Origin: Paenibacillus wulumuqiensis
GTDB lineage: Bacteria; Bacillota; Bacilli; Paenibacillales; Paenibacillaceae
Direction: 5' to 3'
DNA length: 64,000 nt
NCBI RefSeq assembly: GCF_000971965.1
Contig: NZ_KQ040794.1
Coordinates: 193,150-257,149, forward strand
In this document: piece by piece, positions 1 to 7,831 of the stretch
Numbering within the stretch: the stretch's first letter is position 1
Layout: each line of letters opens with the position of its first letter
Translations under genes and position numbers: made by a program
Notes under the pieces: generated by a model
The model's database searches: none
What the model saw: only the letters and a program-made list of their open reading frames with translations
Told to the model about the DNA's origin: nothing

Positions 1-85
1 GGCTATCGACTGCTGAAGGCAGTCTTTCAAGATAGCTGATCTTAACAGAGAGCGGAAGTACGATCCTTTTACGGAGCGGTAAGTA
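1..85 (+). repeat. Structured intergenic repeat, copy A (5' truncated by window)
   Basis: A hairpin is formed by GCTATC (2-7) plus GACTGC (8-13), loop TGAAG, then GCAGTC (19-24), a 6-nt bulge, and GATAGC (31-36). It is followed by TTAACAGAG (42-50) and CGATCC (61-66). Copy B at 40466-40536 has the same inner stem, 5-nt loop, 6-nt bulge, TTAACAGAG and CGATCC, but a different outer stem that still pairs. The upstream strand that would pair with CGATCC lies outside the window. Orientation and function are inferred only. Confidence 0.6.
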
Positions 86-113
86 CCTACTTTCTCCAAT
101 CTATCAAAACAAC

Positions 114-242
114 ATGAAAAAAGAACAACCCCAAGCAATAAGAAGATCACAAGCACTACAGTCACCAAGAGCACTGAGAGCACTGAGAGCACTGAGAGCA
201 CTAAGAGCACTAAGAGCACTAAGAGCACTTAGGAGTATTTAA
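114..242 (+). CDS. Possible 42-aa repetitive peptide, (Ala-Leu-Arg)n
   Basis: An ATG at 114 opens a 42-codon frame ending at TAA 240-242. The first part is MKKEQPQAIRRSQALQSPR, followed by seven consecutive Ala-Leu-Arg triplets and a short end. The peptide would be very basic and helical. I see no convincing ribosome binding site, and the frame exists largely because the DNA is a 9-bp tandem repeat, so it may not be translated. The plus-strand frame beginning one base later in the unit is closed by stops, while the third reads Thr-Glu/Lys-Ser. I do not recognise a family. Confidence 0.25.
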   Translation: MKKEQPQAIRRSQALQSPRALRALRALRALRALRALRALRSI

Positions 243-275
243 GAGCGCTAAGCCCACCAAGAGTACTTATGAGCC
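153..275. repeat. 9-bp tandem repeat GCACTRAGA
   Basis: Six near-exact copies of GCACTGAGA or GCACTAAGA occupy 171-224. Degenerate copies flank them from about 153 (GCACTACAG, TCACCAAGA) to about 275. The period is exactly three codons. The gradient of decay on both sides looks like slippage expansion of a small seed. Confidence 0.85.
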
Positions 276-380
276 ATAAAAAGCACCGATGCCACTATCC
301 TTGGACATGTCACACCTTTGGTTGAGTGAAAAACTCCCCCCGCGTTTATTTAAAAGAATAAACCCAACAGGAGGAACACC

Positions 381-1226
381 ATGAACACCAAACGAATATT
401 CATCACCGGTGCCAACTCAGGCATGGGTCTCGCATCGACGATCGAACTGGCCCGGCGCGGACATGAAGTGATTATGGGATGCCGTAATGAAGAGCGCGGC
501 CAGAAAGCACTGGAGCAGGCCCGTCAGGAGAGCGGATCGGACAAGCTGACCCTGATGAAATGCGATCTGGGCTCGCTGGAGACGATTCGCAGCTTTGCAA
601 AGGAGTTCAACCAACGTTATGATCACCTGGATGTGCTGCTCAACAATGCAGGTGTCGTCAACCTGAAGCGCAAGGAGACGTCCGACGGTTTTGAAATGAG
701 TATCGGTGTGAATCATCTGGGTCATTTCCTGCTGACCAATCTGCTGCTGGACAGCCTGCACAAAGCGGAAGCTGCCCGTATCGTCGTTGTCAGCTCCGGC
801 GCCTACAAGCTGGGCAAAATTCACTGGGACGATCCCCACCTGCACAGCGGGTATAATGTGGTCAAAGCGTATGCCCAGTCCAAGCTGGCGAATATTTATT
901 TTACCCGCATCCTCGCTCAGCGGCTGGAAGGCACATCCGTCACGGTGAACAGCCTGCATCCCGGCGCCGTAGCGACCAGTATCGGAGTCGACCGGGAGAC
1001 CGGGTTCGGCAAGCGCATTCTCGCTTCGGTCGCCCATATGCCCTTTTTCCAGACACCCGAGCAGGGAGCGGAGACCGCGATCTTCCTGACGGACGATGAG
1101 TCGGTAGAAGGCAAGTCAGGGGCTTATTATTATCGCAAGCAGCTGCATTCATTGCGTCCAAAAGCGGAAGACCAGCAGGAAGCCGAACGGCTGTGGACAT
1201 GGAGTGAGCAGCAGGTCGGGCTGTGA
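381..1226 (+). CDS. SDR-family oxidoreductase (retinol dehydrogenase-like)
   Basis: This is a 281-aa classical short-chain dehydrogenase/reductase using NAD(P)H. Visible motifs are the nucleotide-binding TGANSGMG at residues 9-16, NNAG at 88-91, the structural Asn in GVNHLGH at about 111, the catalytic serine in VVVSSGA at 138-139 and the YAQSK catalytic Tyr/Lys at 164-168. Length and the C-terminal extension fit the RDH/WW-oxidoreductase-like branch common in Paenibacillus. AGGAGG at 371-376 sets the ATG at 381. The substrate cannot be told from sequence. It appears monocistronic, with 215 nt before the next gene. Confidence 0.85.
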   Translation: MNTKRIFITGANSGMGLASTIELARRGHEVIMGCRNEERGQKALEQARQESGSDKLTLMKCDLGSLETIRSFAKEFNQRYDHLDVLLNNAGVVNLKRKETSDGFEMSIGVNHLGHFLLTNLLLDSLHKAEAARIVVVSSGAYKLGKIHWDDPHLHSGYNVVKAYAQSKLANIYFTRILAQRLEGTSVTVNSLHPGAVATSIGVDRETGFGKRILASVAHMPFFQTPEQGAETAIFLTDDESVEGKSGAYYYRKQLHSLRPKAEDQQEAERLWTWSEQQVGL

Positions 1227-1441
1227 ATCGGCAAGGATGGCCTGCTGCCTGCCGCTCATGCCAAATAGGATATGTTGGCAGCGGCAGCATGATCGCTGCT
1301 GCTGTAAATAAGGTCATATGGACCTTTTGCAGACGGAGACTTAAAATGTGATTCTCCCGGAACCTGTGGTAGACTGAATAAGAATGTTGTTCCGGCGTCA
1401 TGGACTGATGCTAATTTTTAGAGAAAAGAAGGTACGAAAAA

Positions 1442-1984
1442 ATGAATAATAATTATCCGCCTAATCCGAATGACCATGAACGTGAACGTCCGCCACATGG
1501 CGCACCACAGCCTCCGGGTCCTCCAGGTTCCCGTCCTCCGCTGGTCGGGCTGGGTGGCTGGTTGACCGTGTTTCAGATCTATATATACTGGAGCTTGTTT
1601 ATTGCGCTTATCTCCATCCCTACATACATAGCGATGCTGTTTCTGGCAGCCAACGAAGACGCGCTTCCTGCGGAAGTTCGCTCGGTGATGTCCATGTACG
1701 GGGATAATCTGCAGTCCTTGTCGGTCTATGAGCTTGTGGTCTCGATCATTCAGTTTGTCCTTTTGATCCTGATGATGGTAATGCTGTATACCCGCAGAAA
1801 GTCGTTCCCGAGAATCGCCAGAATGTATCTGATCCTCAGCTTGGCTTTTGCCGTTATTGCCTTTTTCGTCGTGCCGCCTACATCCACCATGGTCGCTTCC
1901 ATGATCTGGGGTGCGGTATTGACGCTGGCCTGGAATATGTATTTCACACGTTCCGTACGTGTCAAAAATACATTTATCCGTTAA
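1442..1984 (+). CDS. DUF2569-type membrane protein
   Basis: The 180-aa protein starts with a Pro-rich cytoplasmic tail (residues 1-33), then the GLGGWLTVFQ motif typical of DUF2569 proteins. About four hydrophobic helices follow, at roughly 42-70, 98-117, 125-143 and 148-167, with basic residues between the second and third. The function of this family is unknown. The ribosome binding site is weak (AAGAAGG about 10 nt upstream). It stands 73 nt before the downstream acetyltransferase gene, so the two may share a transcript. Confidence 0.65.
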   Translation: MNNNYPPNPNDHERERPPHGAPQPPGPPGSRPPLVGLGGWLTVFQIYIYWSLFIALISIPTYIAMLFLAANEDALPAEVRSVMSMYGDNLQSLSVYELVVSIIQFVLLILMMVMLYTRRKSFPRIARMYLILSLAFAVIAFFVVPPTSTMVASMIWGAVLTLAWNMYFTRSVRVKNTFIR

Positions 1985-2065
1985 TTCCGGATACAGCAGG
2001 AGTGGATAGACGAATCGGCGTTCAGGTGGTATCGTATATAAAAATATAGTGCAGGAGTGATACCC

Positions 2066-2578
2066 TTGAACAAAGCTGTTTCCTATGAGATCCAAATTGC
2101 CCGGCAGGAGGACCTGCAGCCGATTGTGGAGATTTACAATGCTTCCATTCCGGGACGTCTGGCAACTGCCGATACAGAGCCGGTGACGGTGGAGAGCCGT
2201 CAGGCCTGGTTTGACGAGCATGTGCCGGAGCGCCGTCCACTCTGGGTGTTGTGGCAGGACGGACAGATCGCAGGCTGGGCGAGCCTTCAGACCTTTTACG
2301 GGCGGCCGGCCTATAATGGAACAGTAGAGCTGAGCGTATATGTGCATCATGATTTTCATGGAAAAGGCATTGGCAGCAAGCTGGTCAGCTATGCGATTGA
2401 GCAGGCGCCATCGCTGCATATTCACACACTGCTGGGATTCGTATTTGCCCATAATGATCCAAGCCTGAATCTGCTGCGCAAGTTTGGCTTTGAAGACTGG
2501 GGTCATCTGCCCCGCGTGGCGATTCTGGATGGTGTAGAGCGTCACCTGACTATTTTGGGTAAACGTCTGGATGCTTAA
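2066..2578 (+). CDS. GNAT N-acetyltransferase (phosphinothricin/YncA-like)
   Basis: This acetyl-CoA-dependent N-acetyltransferase resembles the Pat/MnaT branch: an N-terminal stretch with EIYNASIPGRLATADTEPVT, a central VELSVYVHHDFHGKGIGSKL acetyl-CoA loop (GKGIG corresponds to Q/RxxGxG/A), and a C-terminal FGFEDWGHLPRV. I prefer the TTG at 2066 (170 aa). GCAGGAG at 2051-2057 is 8 nt upstream of it, whereas the in-frame GTG at 2057 overlaps that site. Known substrates in this branch are phosphinothricin, methionine sulfoximine/sulfone and similar small amines; the real one here is unknown. A terminator hairpin follows. Confidence 0.8.
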   Translation: MNKAVSYEIQIARQEDLQPIVEIYNASIPGRLATADTEPVTVESRQAWFDEHVPERRPLWVLWQDGQIAGWASLQTFYGRPAYNGTVELSVYVHHDFHGKGIGSKLVSYAIEQAPSLHIHTLLGFVFAHNDPSLNLLRKFGFEDWGHLPRVAILDGVERHLTILGKRLDA

Positions 2579-2633
2579 ACAGCTTCTTTATAAGAATCGG
2601 GAGTAAAAGCAAATATCGCTTCTAATTACAGCA

Positions 2634-2668
2634 AAACAGCCTGTTCCTTTGAGGGGAGCAGGCTGTTT
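2634..2668. terminator. Terminator after acetyltransferase gene
   Basis: AAACAGCCTG (2634-2643) and CAGGCTGTTT (2659-2668) form a perfect 10-bp stem with a 15-nt loop. T runs are short on both strands, so it may serve both the upstream plus-strand gene and the minus-strand small gene at 2760-2930. Confidence 0.6.
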
Positions 2669-2759
2669 GTATGTAGCGTGGGGAAGCGGGCAGCATTGCG
2701 TTTATGCAAAAGATGCTGTTGTTTTTCTAATTTGCCAATCTGAGTAAGTTACGAGCGTA

Positions 2760-2930
2760 TTAACTGCGGATTCTTTCAATTTGATTATAGACGGCTTTAC
2801 CTTCATGCTGCTGTTTGCCATGCAGAATGTCTTTTAAAAATAATACATAATCATCCAGGTTGAGCGCACCTGCCAGCAAAATAAACGGAGTTAATACGAT
2901 CCATTTCCCAATCTTCATCAGCTTATGCAT
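2760..2930 (-). CDS. Small single-pass membrane protein, 56 aa, unknown
   Basis: On the minus strand a GGAGGA site (about 2937-2942) lies 6 nt before an ATG at 2930. It opens a 56-codon frame ending with TAA at 2760-2762. The product begins MHKLMKIGKWIVLTPFILLA, a positively charged start followed by one hydrophobic helix (about residues 10-23). A polar C-terminal half contains KQQHEGKAVYNQIERIRS. The strong ribosome binding site and the amphipathic layout argue that it is real. I do not recognise the family. It sits alone between convergent and divergent neighbours. Confidence 0.6.
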   Translation of the reverse strand: MHKLMKIGKWIVLTPFILLAGALNLDDYVLFLKDILHGKQQHEGKAVYNQIERIRS

Positions 2931-3483
2931 AAGAATTCCTCCTTTATTTACGGATATAAATAGTTATACGGAGAGGATATTGATAGAGTTCCATAATAAA
3001 CAAAAACTGCCAATTTGCCCAAACAAGAAGCAGAGTATGCTCTGTTATTTAGCCAGCGTTTGGCCATATAAACGCGGGGTTTAATAAAAAGTGATCTCTG
3101 GTGCTTTTTTTAATTCAACTAAAATTGTATTTGTTTATTCAAACCAGGTAATTTGCGGTAATAATAGTTCAAATAATACCCTGATACACAGGAAACAGGA
3201 AAGAACACAAATAGGCTTCCTCTTTCTGTGCCAACGTTTGCACATTGAGTGGTATTCCTTATTTTCCAGGATTTAAGTCGGGTTTATAGGACTAAAGTTT
3301 TACAGAACCTTCAAGAATTCGACAAAATTTCCGATGAATAATTATGGGATCTATTAGGATATATAAAATAGAGAAATAACTTTGCCGTATGGGTTAATGA
3401 ACCGATAGAGAAATAAAAGAGGCGTCTGAGTCGTAAGGAAACTGTAAAAGAAAAACAAGTCTATCTAAATGGTGGTGAATAAT
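2931..3483. other. AT-rich intergenic region
   Basis: This stretch separates the minus-strand small gene from the pullulanase gene and should hold both promoters. I see no frame with a convincing ribosome binding site and no clear promoter hexamer pair or operator palindrome. Confidence 0.5.
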
Positions 3484-6378
3484 ATGCTGGATAAAATGAA
3501 TCACTCGTTAACCCGTAATATGGATATTGCGACTGACTATTTTTATGATATAGATGATCTGGGCATTCAATATACGCCGCAGCATAGCATTTTCAAGGTG
3601 TGGACACCGGATGCAGTGCAAGTAAGTGTGGCATTGTACGATGAACCCGGCGAATATGATCACGAAGGTCTGGTGCATGATCATACCGGCGGCCTGGAGA
3701 TTCCGATGCAATCGGAAGAAGGCGGTGTATGGGTACTGGATCACGAAGGCGATCTGGCCGGCAAATATTATATGTACCGGGCAGAGTTTCGGGATGGCAG
3801 TGTGGAATATGCGGTTGATCCGTATGCGCGTGCTGTCTCGCCGAACGGCCAGCGTACGGCTGTTGTGGACTTGCGCAGCACAGATCCGGAAGGCTGGGAA
3901 AATGATATTCGTCCGCCGATGGCCAGTCTGACCGATGCGGTGATCTACGAACTGCATGTGCGAGATTTCTCGGTAGACCCTGAAGCGTCGATGCAGCACA
4001 AAGGTAAGTTTCTTGCTTTTACCGAGACTGGATTATGCGATGAACATGGCAACAGTATCGGGATTGACCATCTGCGTGAGCTGGGTGTAACCCATGTCCA
4101 TCTGCTGCCGATCGCCGATTTCCAGACGGTCAACGAACTGACGGTGGATGATCCCGATTCAGAGCAGGCCAAATACAACTGGGGTTATGACCCACAGCAT
4201 TATAATGTGCCGGAAGGTGCCTATTCCACAGATCCATGGGACCCAACATCCCGTATCCGTGAATTCAAAAAAGTCGTACAGGCACTGCATGGCGAAGGTA
4301 TGCGTGTCGTTCTGGATGTCGTGTACAATCATACGTTCTCCGTGGATGATGGCCCATTCGACCGTCTGATTCCGGGTTATTTCTACCGGACGGATGAGCG
4401 CGGACAACTGACCAACGGTTCCGGGGTAGGCAATGAGATTGCTACCGAACGTCCAATGGTGCGCAAATATATCAAGGATTCACTCCGTTACTGGGCGAAC
4501 GAGTACCATCTGGACGGTTTCCGCTTTGACCTGATGGGCCTGATCGATACCGAGACCGTCACCCAGCTGACCCAGGAACTGCGTCGTGATATTGATCCAT
4601 GCATCCTGATCTATGGAGAGCCATGGACAGGCGGCTGGTCGCCGCTGCCGCAGCAGACGCTCAAAGGTGCTCAGCGCAGTAAGGGATTTGCTTTGTTCAA
4701 TGATAACTTCCGCAGTGCGATCAAGGGCGGCAGTGATGACGAGACCCGCGGATTTGCTACCGGCGAATTTGGCAAGGAAGGCGATCTGGTCAAGGGCATC
4801 TATGGCTCCATAGGCGACTTTACCGATCATCCAAGCGAAAGCATCAACTATGTGACAGCCCATGACAATCTGAATCTATGGGACAAAATTGTACGGGTGA
4901 GCGGTGCGGAGGAAAAGCTGTCTTTCCTGCATATGGACAACGGTCGGCTGCCGGATGGACGCGATGTTGCGGAAGCTGTGGAACAGGCAGATCCTTACAA
5001 ATATATCGATCCCAATGATGTAATGGCTCAGGAATGGGTACGACGTTCGATTCTGGCCAATGGCATTGTGCTGACGAGCCAGGGAATTCCTTTTATTCAT
5101 GCAGGGGATGAACTGCTGCGCAGCAAATATGGTGATCATAATAGCTATCGCAGTCCGGATGCTATCAATGCGATCCGCTGGAGCAACAAGCAGCGTTTCC
5201 GTCAGGTATTCGATTATTATAAAGGGTTGATTCAGCTGCGTATGAGCCATCCGGCCTTCCGCATGAGCGATCGCAAAGACGTGGAGAACCATCTGCGCGT
5301 GCTGCGCAGTGATCACCAGATCGTCGCTTTCCAGCTGGGCGAGTATGCACATGGCGACAAATGGCGTCATATTATTGTCATTTACAATTCGGCGACGACC
5401 GAACAGAAAGTCACCCTGCCGCAGTTCAGCCGTCAATGGCAGGTAGTCGTCAACGATCGTGAAGCAGGCGTTTATCCGCTCGCTTCGGTACTCGGTGGAG
5501 AAGTGACGGTAGCTCCATTGTCCATGATGGTCCTGTTCGATGAAGAAGATCAGTACAAGCCGATTCCAGCGAGTCTGGAGTGGGAGTATACCCCTAGCAT
5601 CATGGAACCGGGAGAGAAGCTGCACCTGAGAGTCGTACCGCGGGATCAGCGTGGAAGAATCTATACGGCTGAACGTGTACGCTATCAGTCCTCCAATGAA
5701 GAGGTCGTCTCGGTTCGCTCCGATGGACAAATGAAAGCCCTGAGTGAAGGCTCCAGTACGATCTGCGTATCCTGCGGCAATGTGGAGAGCTGTCTGCTGC
5801 TGCATGTGGAGACACTGGTACCGCATATGGTGAACCTGCAGGGCGAGCATCAGGTCTATATCGGCAAAAGAATGCGTCTGAAGGCAGACGTGCTTGACCA
5901 GTACGGCCGCCCGATCGCCCGTCCCAAGCTGACCTGGAATTCCAGCGATAAGCGGGTAGCACGGGTGAACAAGGATGGTGTGGTGCGCGGTATTTACCCA
6001 GGCAAGACCAAGATCACGGTAACCTGCGGCAAAGCGACTGCCCAGTGGTTCGTGGAAGTAATGCCTTATGTACCACGCAGCATCGAAGTGGAATATGAGC
6101 GTCCGAATCAGGATTACCGCGGCTGGAATCTGTGGGTATGGGGATCTGTACTCGGTCACCGTCAGGTGGATTTTGAGCGGGTAGAGAATGGGCGCGCCAT
6201 TGCAAAGATTCTGATTGCTCCAGATGAGACGAATATCGGCTTTATTATCCGTCTCAAGGAATGGCAGGCCAAAGACATTGATACGGACCGCTACATTTTC
6301 GTCGATACGAAGCAGGACACGATGAAAGTGGTTATCAAGAGCGGGGATCCGGAATTTGATATTGAACCAACCGGCTGA
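3484..6378 (+). CDS. Type I pullulanase with Ig-like repeats and C-terminal PUD/CBM41-like domain
   Basis: It hydrolyses alpha-1,6 branch points of pullulan, glycogen or limit dextrins (GH13_14). Seen: an N-terminal CBM48-like domain, the type I pullulanase signature YNWGYDP at 231-237, region I DVVYNH from 278, nucleophile D349 in GFRFDLMG, acid/base E379 in IYGEPW and D461 in VTAHDN. Residues about 694-860 form two bacterial Ig-like (BIG2) repeats, and 863-964 resemble a pullulanase-associated starch-binding domain (RGWNLWVWG motif). There is no signal peptide, which is odd for a protein with surface-type modules; it is predicted cytoplasmic. The ATG at 3484 (964 aa) is preferred because GGTGGTG lies about 7 nt upstream; an in-frame ATG at 3469 lacks a site. 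It is monocistronic, with a terminator 10 nt after the stop. Confidence 0.9.
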   Translation: MLDKMNHSLTRNMDIATDYFYDIDDLGIQYTPQHSIFKVWTPDAVQVSVALYDEPGEYDHEGLVHDHTGGLEIPMQSEEGGVWVLDHEGDLAGKYYMYRAEFRDGSVEYAVDPYARAVSPNGQRTAVVDLRSTDPEGWENDIRPPMASLTDAVIYELHVRDFSVDPEASMQHKGKFLAFTETGLCDEHGNSIGIDHLRELGVTHVHLLPIADFQTVNELTVDDPDSEQAKYNWGYDPQHYNVPEGAYSTDPWDPTSRIREFKKVVQALHGEGMRVVLDVVYNHTFSVDDGPFDRLIPGYFYRTDERGQLTNGSGVGNEIATERPMVRKYIKDSLRYWANEYHLDGFRFDLMGLIDTETVTQLTQELRRDIDPCILIYGEPWTGGWSPLPQQTLKGAQRSKGFALFNDNFRSAIKGGSDDETRGFATGEFGKEGDLVKGIYGSIGDFTDHPSESINYVTAHDNLNLWDKIVRVSGAEEKLSFLHMDNGRLPDGRDVAEAVEQADPYKYIDPNDVMAQEWVRRSILANGIVLTSQGIPFIHAGDELLRSKYGDHNSYRSPDAINAIRWSNKQRFRQVFDYYKGLIQLRMSHPAFRMSDRKDVENHLRVLRSDHQIVAFQLGEYAHGDKWRHIIVIYNSATTEQKVTLPQFSRQWQVVVNDREAGVYPLASVLGGEVTVAPLSMMVLFDEEDQYKPIPASLEWEYTPSIMEPGEKLHLRVVPRDQRGRIYTAERVRYQSSNEEVVSVRSDGQMKALSEGSSTICVSCGNVESCLLLHVETLVPHMVNLQGEHQVYIGKRMRLKADVLDQYGRPIARPKLTWNSSDKRVARVNKDGVVRGIYPGKTKITVTCGKATAQWFVEVMPYVPRSIEVEYERPNQDYRGWNLWVWGSVLGHRQVDFERVENGRAIAKILIAPDETNIGFIIRLKEWQAKDIDTDRYIFVDTKQDTMKVVIKSGDPEFDIEPTG

Positions 6379-6387
6379 TCCAGGCAG

Positions 6388-6413
6388 AGCCGCCCATAAC
6401 AGGGCGGCTTTTT
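6388..6413 (+). terminator. Rho-independent terminator of the pullulanase gene
   Basis: AGCCGCCC (6388-6395) pairs with GGGCGGCT (6402-6409) around a 6-nt loop and is followed by five T residues. Confidence 0.9.
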
Positions 6414-6538
6414 GTCTTACCCAAGAGACGGATCGTGACGATGACTGCATTGGTTGTGGAAATCATGGGCTGTTCCTGTTAAAATCATAACCAACCCGTA
6501 AACGTGAATAATGACTTTACCGAAGGAGGAACTCGTTG

Positions 6539-6586
6539 ATGACGATGATTACAACCAAGGATGCGTGCATGGCGAGGACACAATGA
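6539..6586 (+). CDS. Possible 15-aa leader peptide coupled to ppx
   Basis: The strongest ribosome binding site in this gap, AAGGAGGA at 6523-6530, precedes an ATG at 6539 that opens a 15-codon frame (MTMITTKDACMARTQ). Its TGA at 6584-6586 overlaps the ATG of the exopolyphosphatase gene in an ATGA arrangement. That is a typical translational-coupling layout. It is inferred only; no family is known to me. Confidence 0.35.
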   Translation: MTMITTKDACMARTQ

Positions 6587-7551
6587 GCGATAATCGTAAC
6601 CGGCTCGGAGTCATTGATATTGGTTCGAACTCCATCCGTCTGATTATCTATGAAGCGGGTAATGATCGTACCAGCCGTATGGTACACAAGGCCAAGGAAA
6701 CGGTGCGTCTTGGTGTACGCAGGGATGAGTACGGCAATATGAGCGAGCAGGATATCTGGACCGTGATTCCGATTCTGCATAAATTCAAGACAATCTGCAA
6801 GGCCAACAGAGCCTCACAGATCCGGGCAGTCGCTACGGCAGCTGTCCGTCAATCGACCAATATGGAAGACATTATCGCCAGGTGGGAGCAGGAGACCGGT
6901 ATTGCTGTACAGGTGCTGTCCGGAGAAGAAGAAGCCTATTACGGATTCCTCGGGGTGACCCGCTCACTGCCTGCTCATATCGATGAAGGATTTATCGTGG
7001 ATATCGGAGGCGGAAGTACGGAGATTTCGTATTTCAAGCATGAGGAGCTGCTGCACAGCACCTCACTGCCCTGCGGAGCAGTGAATATGACCATGCAAAA
7101 TGGCAGCCGCGATACCTGGAATGAACCGTCCAGGGAGCGGCTCGCCGAGAAGATTAGCTGTCAGCTGCAGGATTATCCATGGACAGCGAATCACGCCGGT
7201 CTTCCGCTGATCGGTCTGGGCGGCGGCATTCGGGCGCTGGCACGAATGGAAAGGGAACGCAAGCATCAGCTCAAGCCAGCCGGTGATCCTTTTCTAATCG
7301 AAGCGGAGACGATCCGTTTCTATGCGGATGCACTGGCCGAACTGGATCTGGAAGAACGTATCCGCAAATTCGATCTGGCTGCAGATCGTGCCGATATTAT
7401 TGTCGCCGGCACGATGATCCTGAGCACCGTGTTTGATCATATGCAGTGTTCGGTACTGCTGGCCAGCTGGCGCGGTCTCAGTGACGGACTGGCTCACCAC
7501 ACTTTTAATATCGCTCAGATTACGCAGGGCCAGATGAATGGTCCTTCCTAA
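6583..7551 (+). CDS. ppx: Ppx/GppA-family exopolyphosphatase
   Basis: The enzyme hydrolyses the terminal phosphate of polyphosphate or of pppGpp. Seen: the actin-like phosphate-1 motif GVIDIGSNSIRLIIYE at about residues 9-24, the GEEEAYYGF motif, and the phosphate-2 motif GFIVDIGGGSTEIS. The 322-aa length matches the two-domain form lacking the C-terminal HD domain. The ATG at 6583 begins 7 codons before conserved sequence; a longer frame from 6511 adds 24 unconserved residues and has no ribosome binding site. Translation may be coupled to a 15-codon upstream frame. It is transcribed alone and followed by a long hairpin. Confidence 0.85.
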   Translation: MSDNRNRLGVIDIGSNSIRLIIYEAGNDRTSRMVHKAKETVRLGVRRDEYGNMSEQDIWTVIPILHKFKTICKANRASQIRAVATAAVRQSTNMEDIIARWEQETGIAVQVLSGEEEAYYGFLGVTRSLPAHIDEGFIVDIGGGSTEISYFKHEELLHSTSLPCGAVNMTMQNGSRDTWNEPSRERLAEKISCQLQDYPWTANHAGLPLIGLGGGIRALARMERERKHQLKPAGDPFLIEAETIRFYADALAELDLEERIRKFDLAADRADIIVAGTMILSTVFDHMQCSVLLASWRGLSDGLAHHTFNIAQITQGQMNGPS

Positions 7552-7566
7552 GTGAATGAATAATGG

Positions 7567-7606
7567 CAGGCCTTTTCTATACACTCCGGTGTATGGAAAA
7601 GGCCTG
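7567..7606 (+). terminator. Hairpin after ppx
   Basis: CAGGCCTTTTCTATACAC (7567-7584) pairs with 7589-7606 in an 18-bp stem with one G-T pair and a TCCG tetraloop. Only three T residues follow, so termination strength is uncertain. Confidence 0.65.
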
Positions 7607-7831
7607 TTTGGCATAGAGCGGGAATACGCATAAATAAGCGCATACAGGCAGTGCATCGTTTGAAAATTATCGCAAACAGGTTAATAAGGAAAAGATTCAT
7701 TCATGTCGCAGGAACCGGAATTTGGACAAGATAACGTCTGGCGGAACAGGCACGCTGTCAGGAGAAGCCATTTTGCACAGCCATACCACTCGCTAGAACA
7801 GAGAAAATGAAGAGACGGGAGGAAGACAGAA

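Noticed and set aside
153-275. CRISPR-like array
   Set aside because: The repeats are 9 bp with no spacers; this is a tandem repeat.
1418-2545. 375-aa minus-strand open frame
   Set aside because: It lies opposite the DUF2569 and acetyltransferase genes, both with good ribosome binding sites and family motifs; the frame has no domain-like sequence.
3091-3276. 61-aa open frame upstream of the pullulanase gene
   Set aside because: No ribosome binding site, no recognisable sequence pattern, AT-rich intergenic DNA.
4876-6450. 524-aa minus-strand open frame
   Set aside because: Antisense shadow of the pullulanase gene, which has all catalytic motifs in frame.
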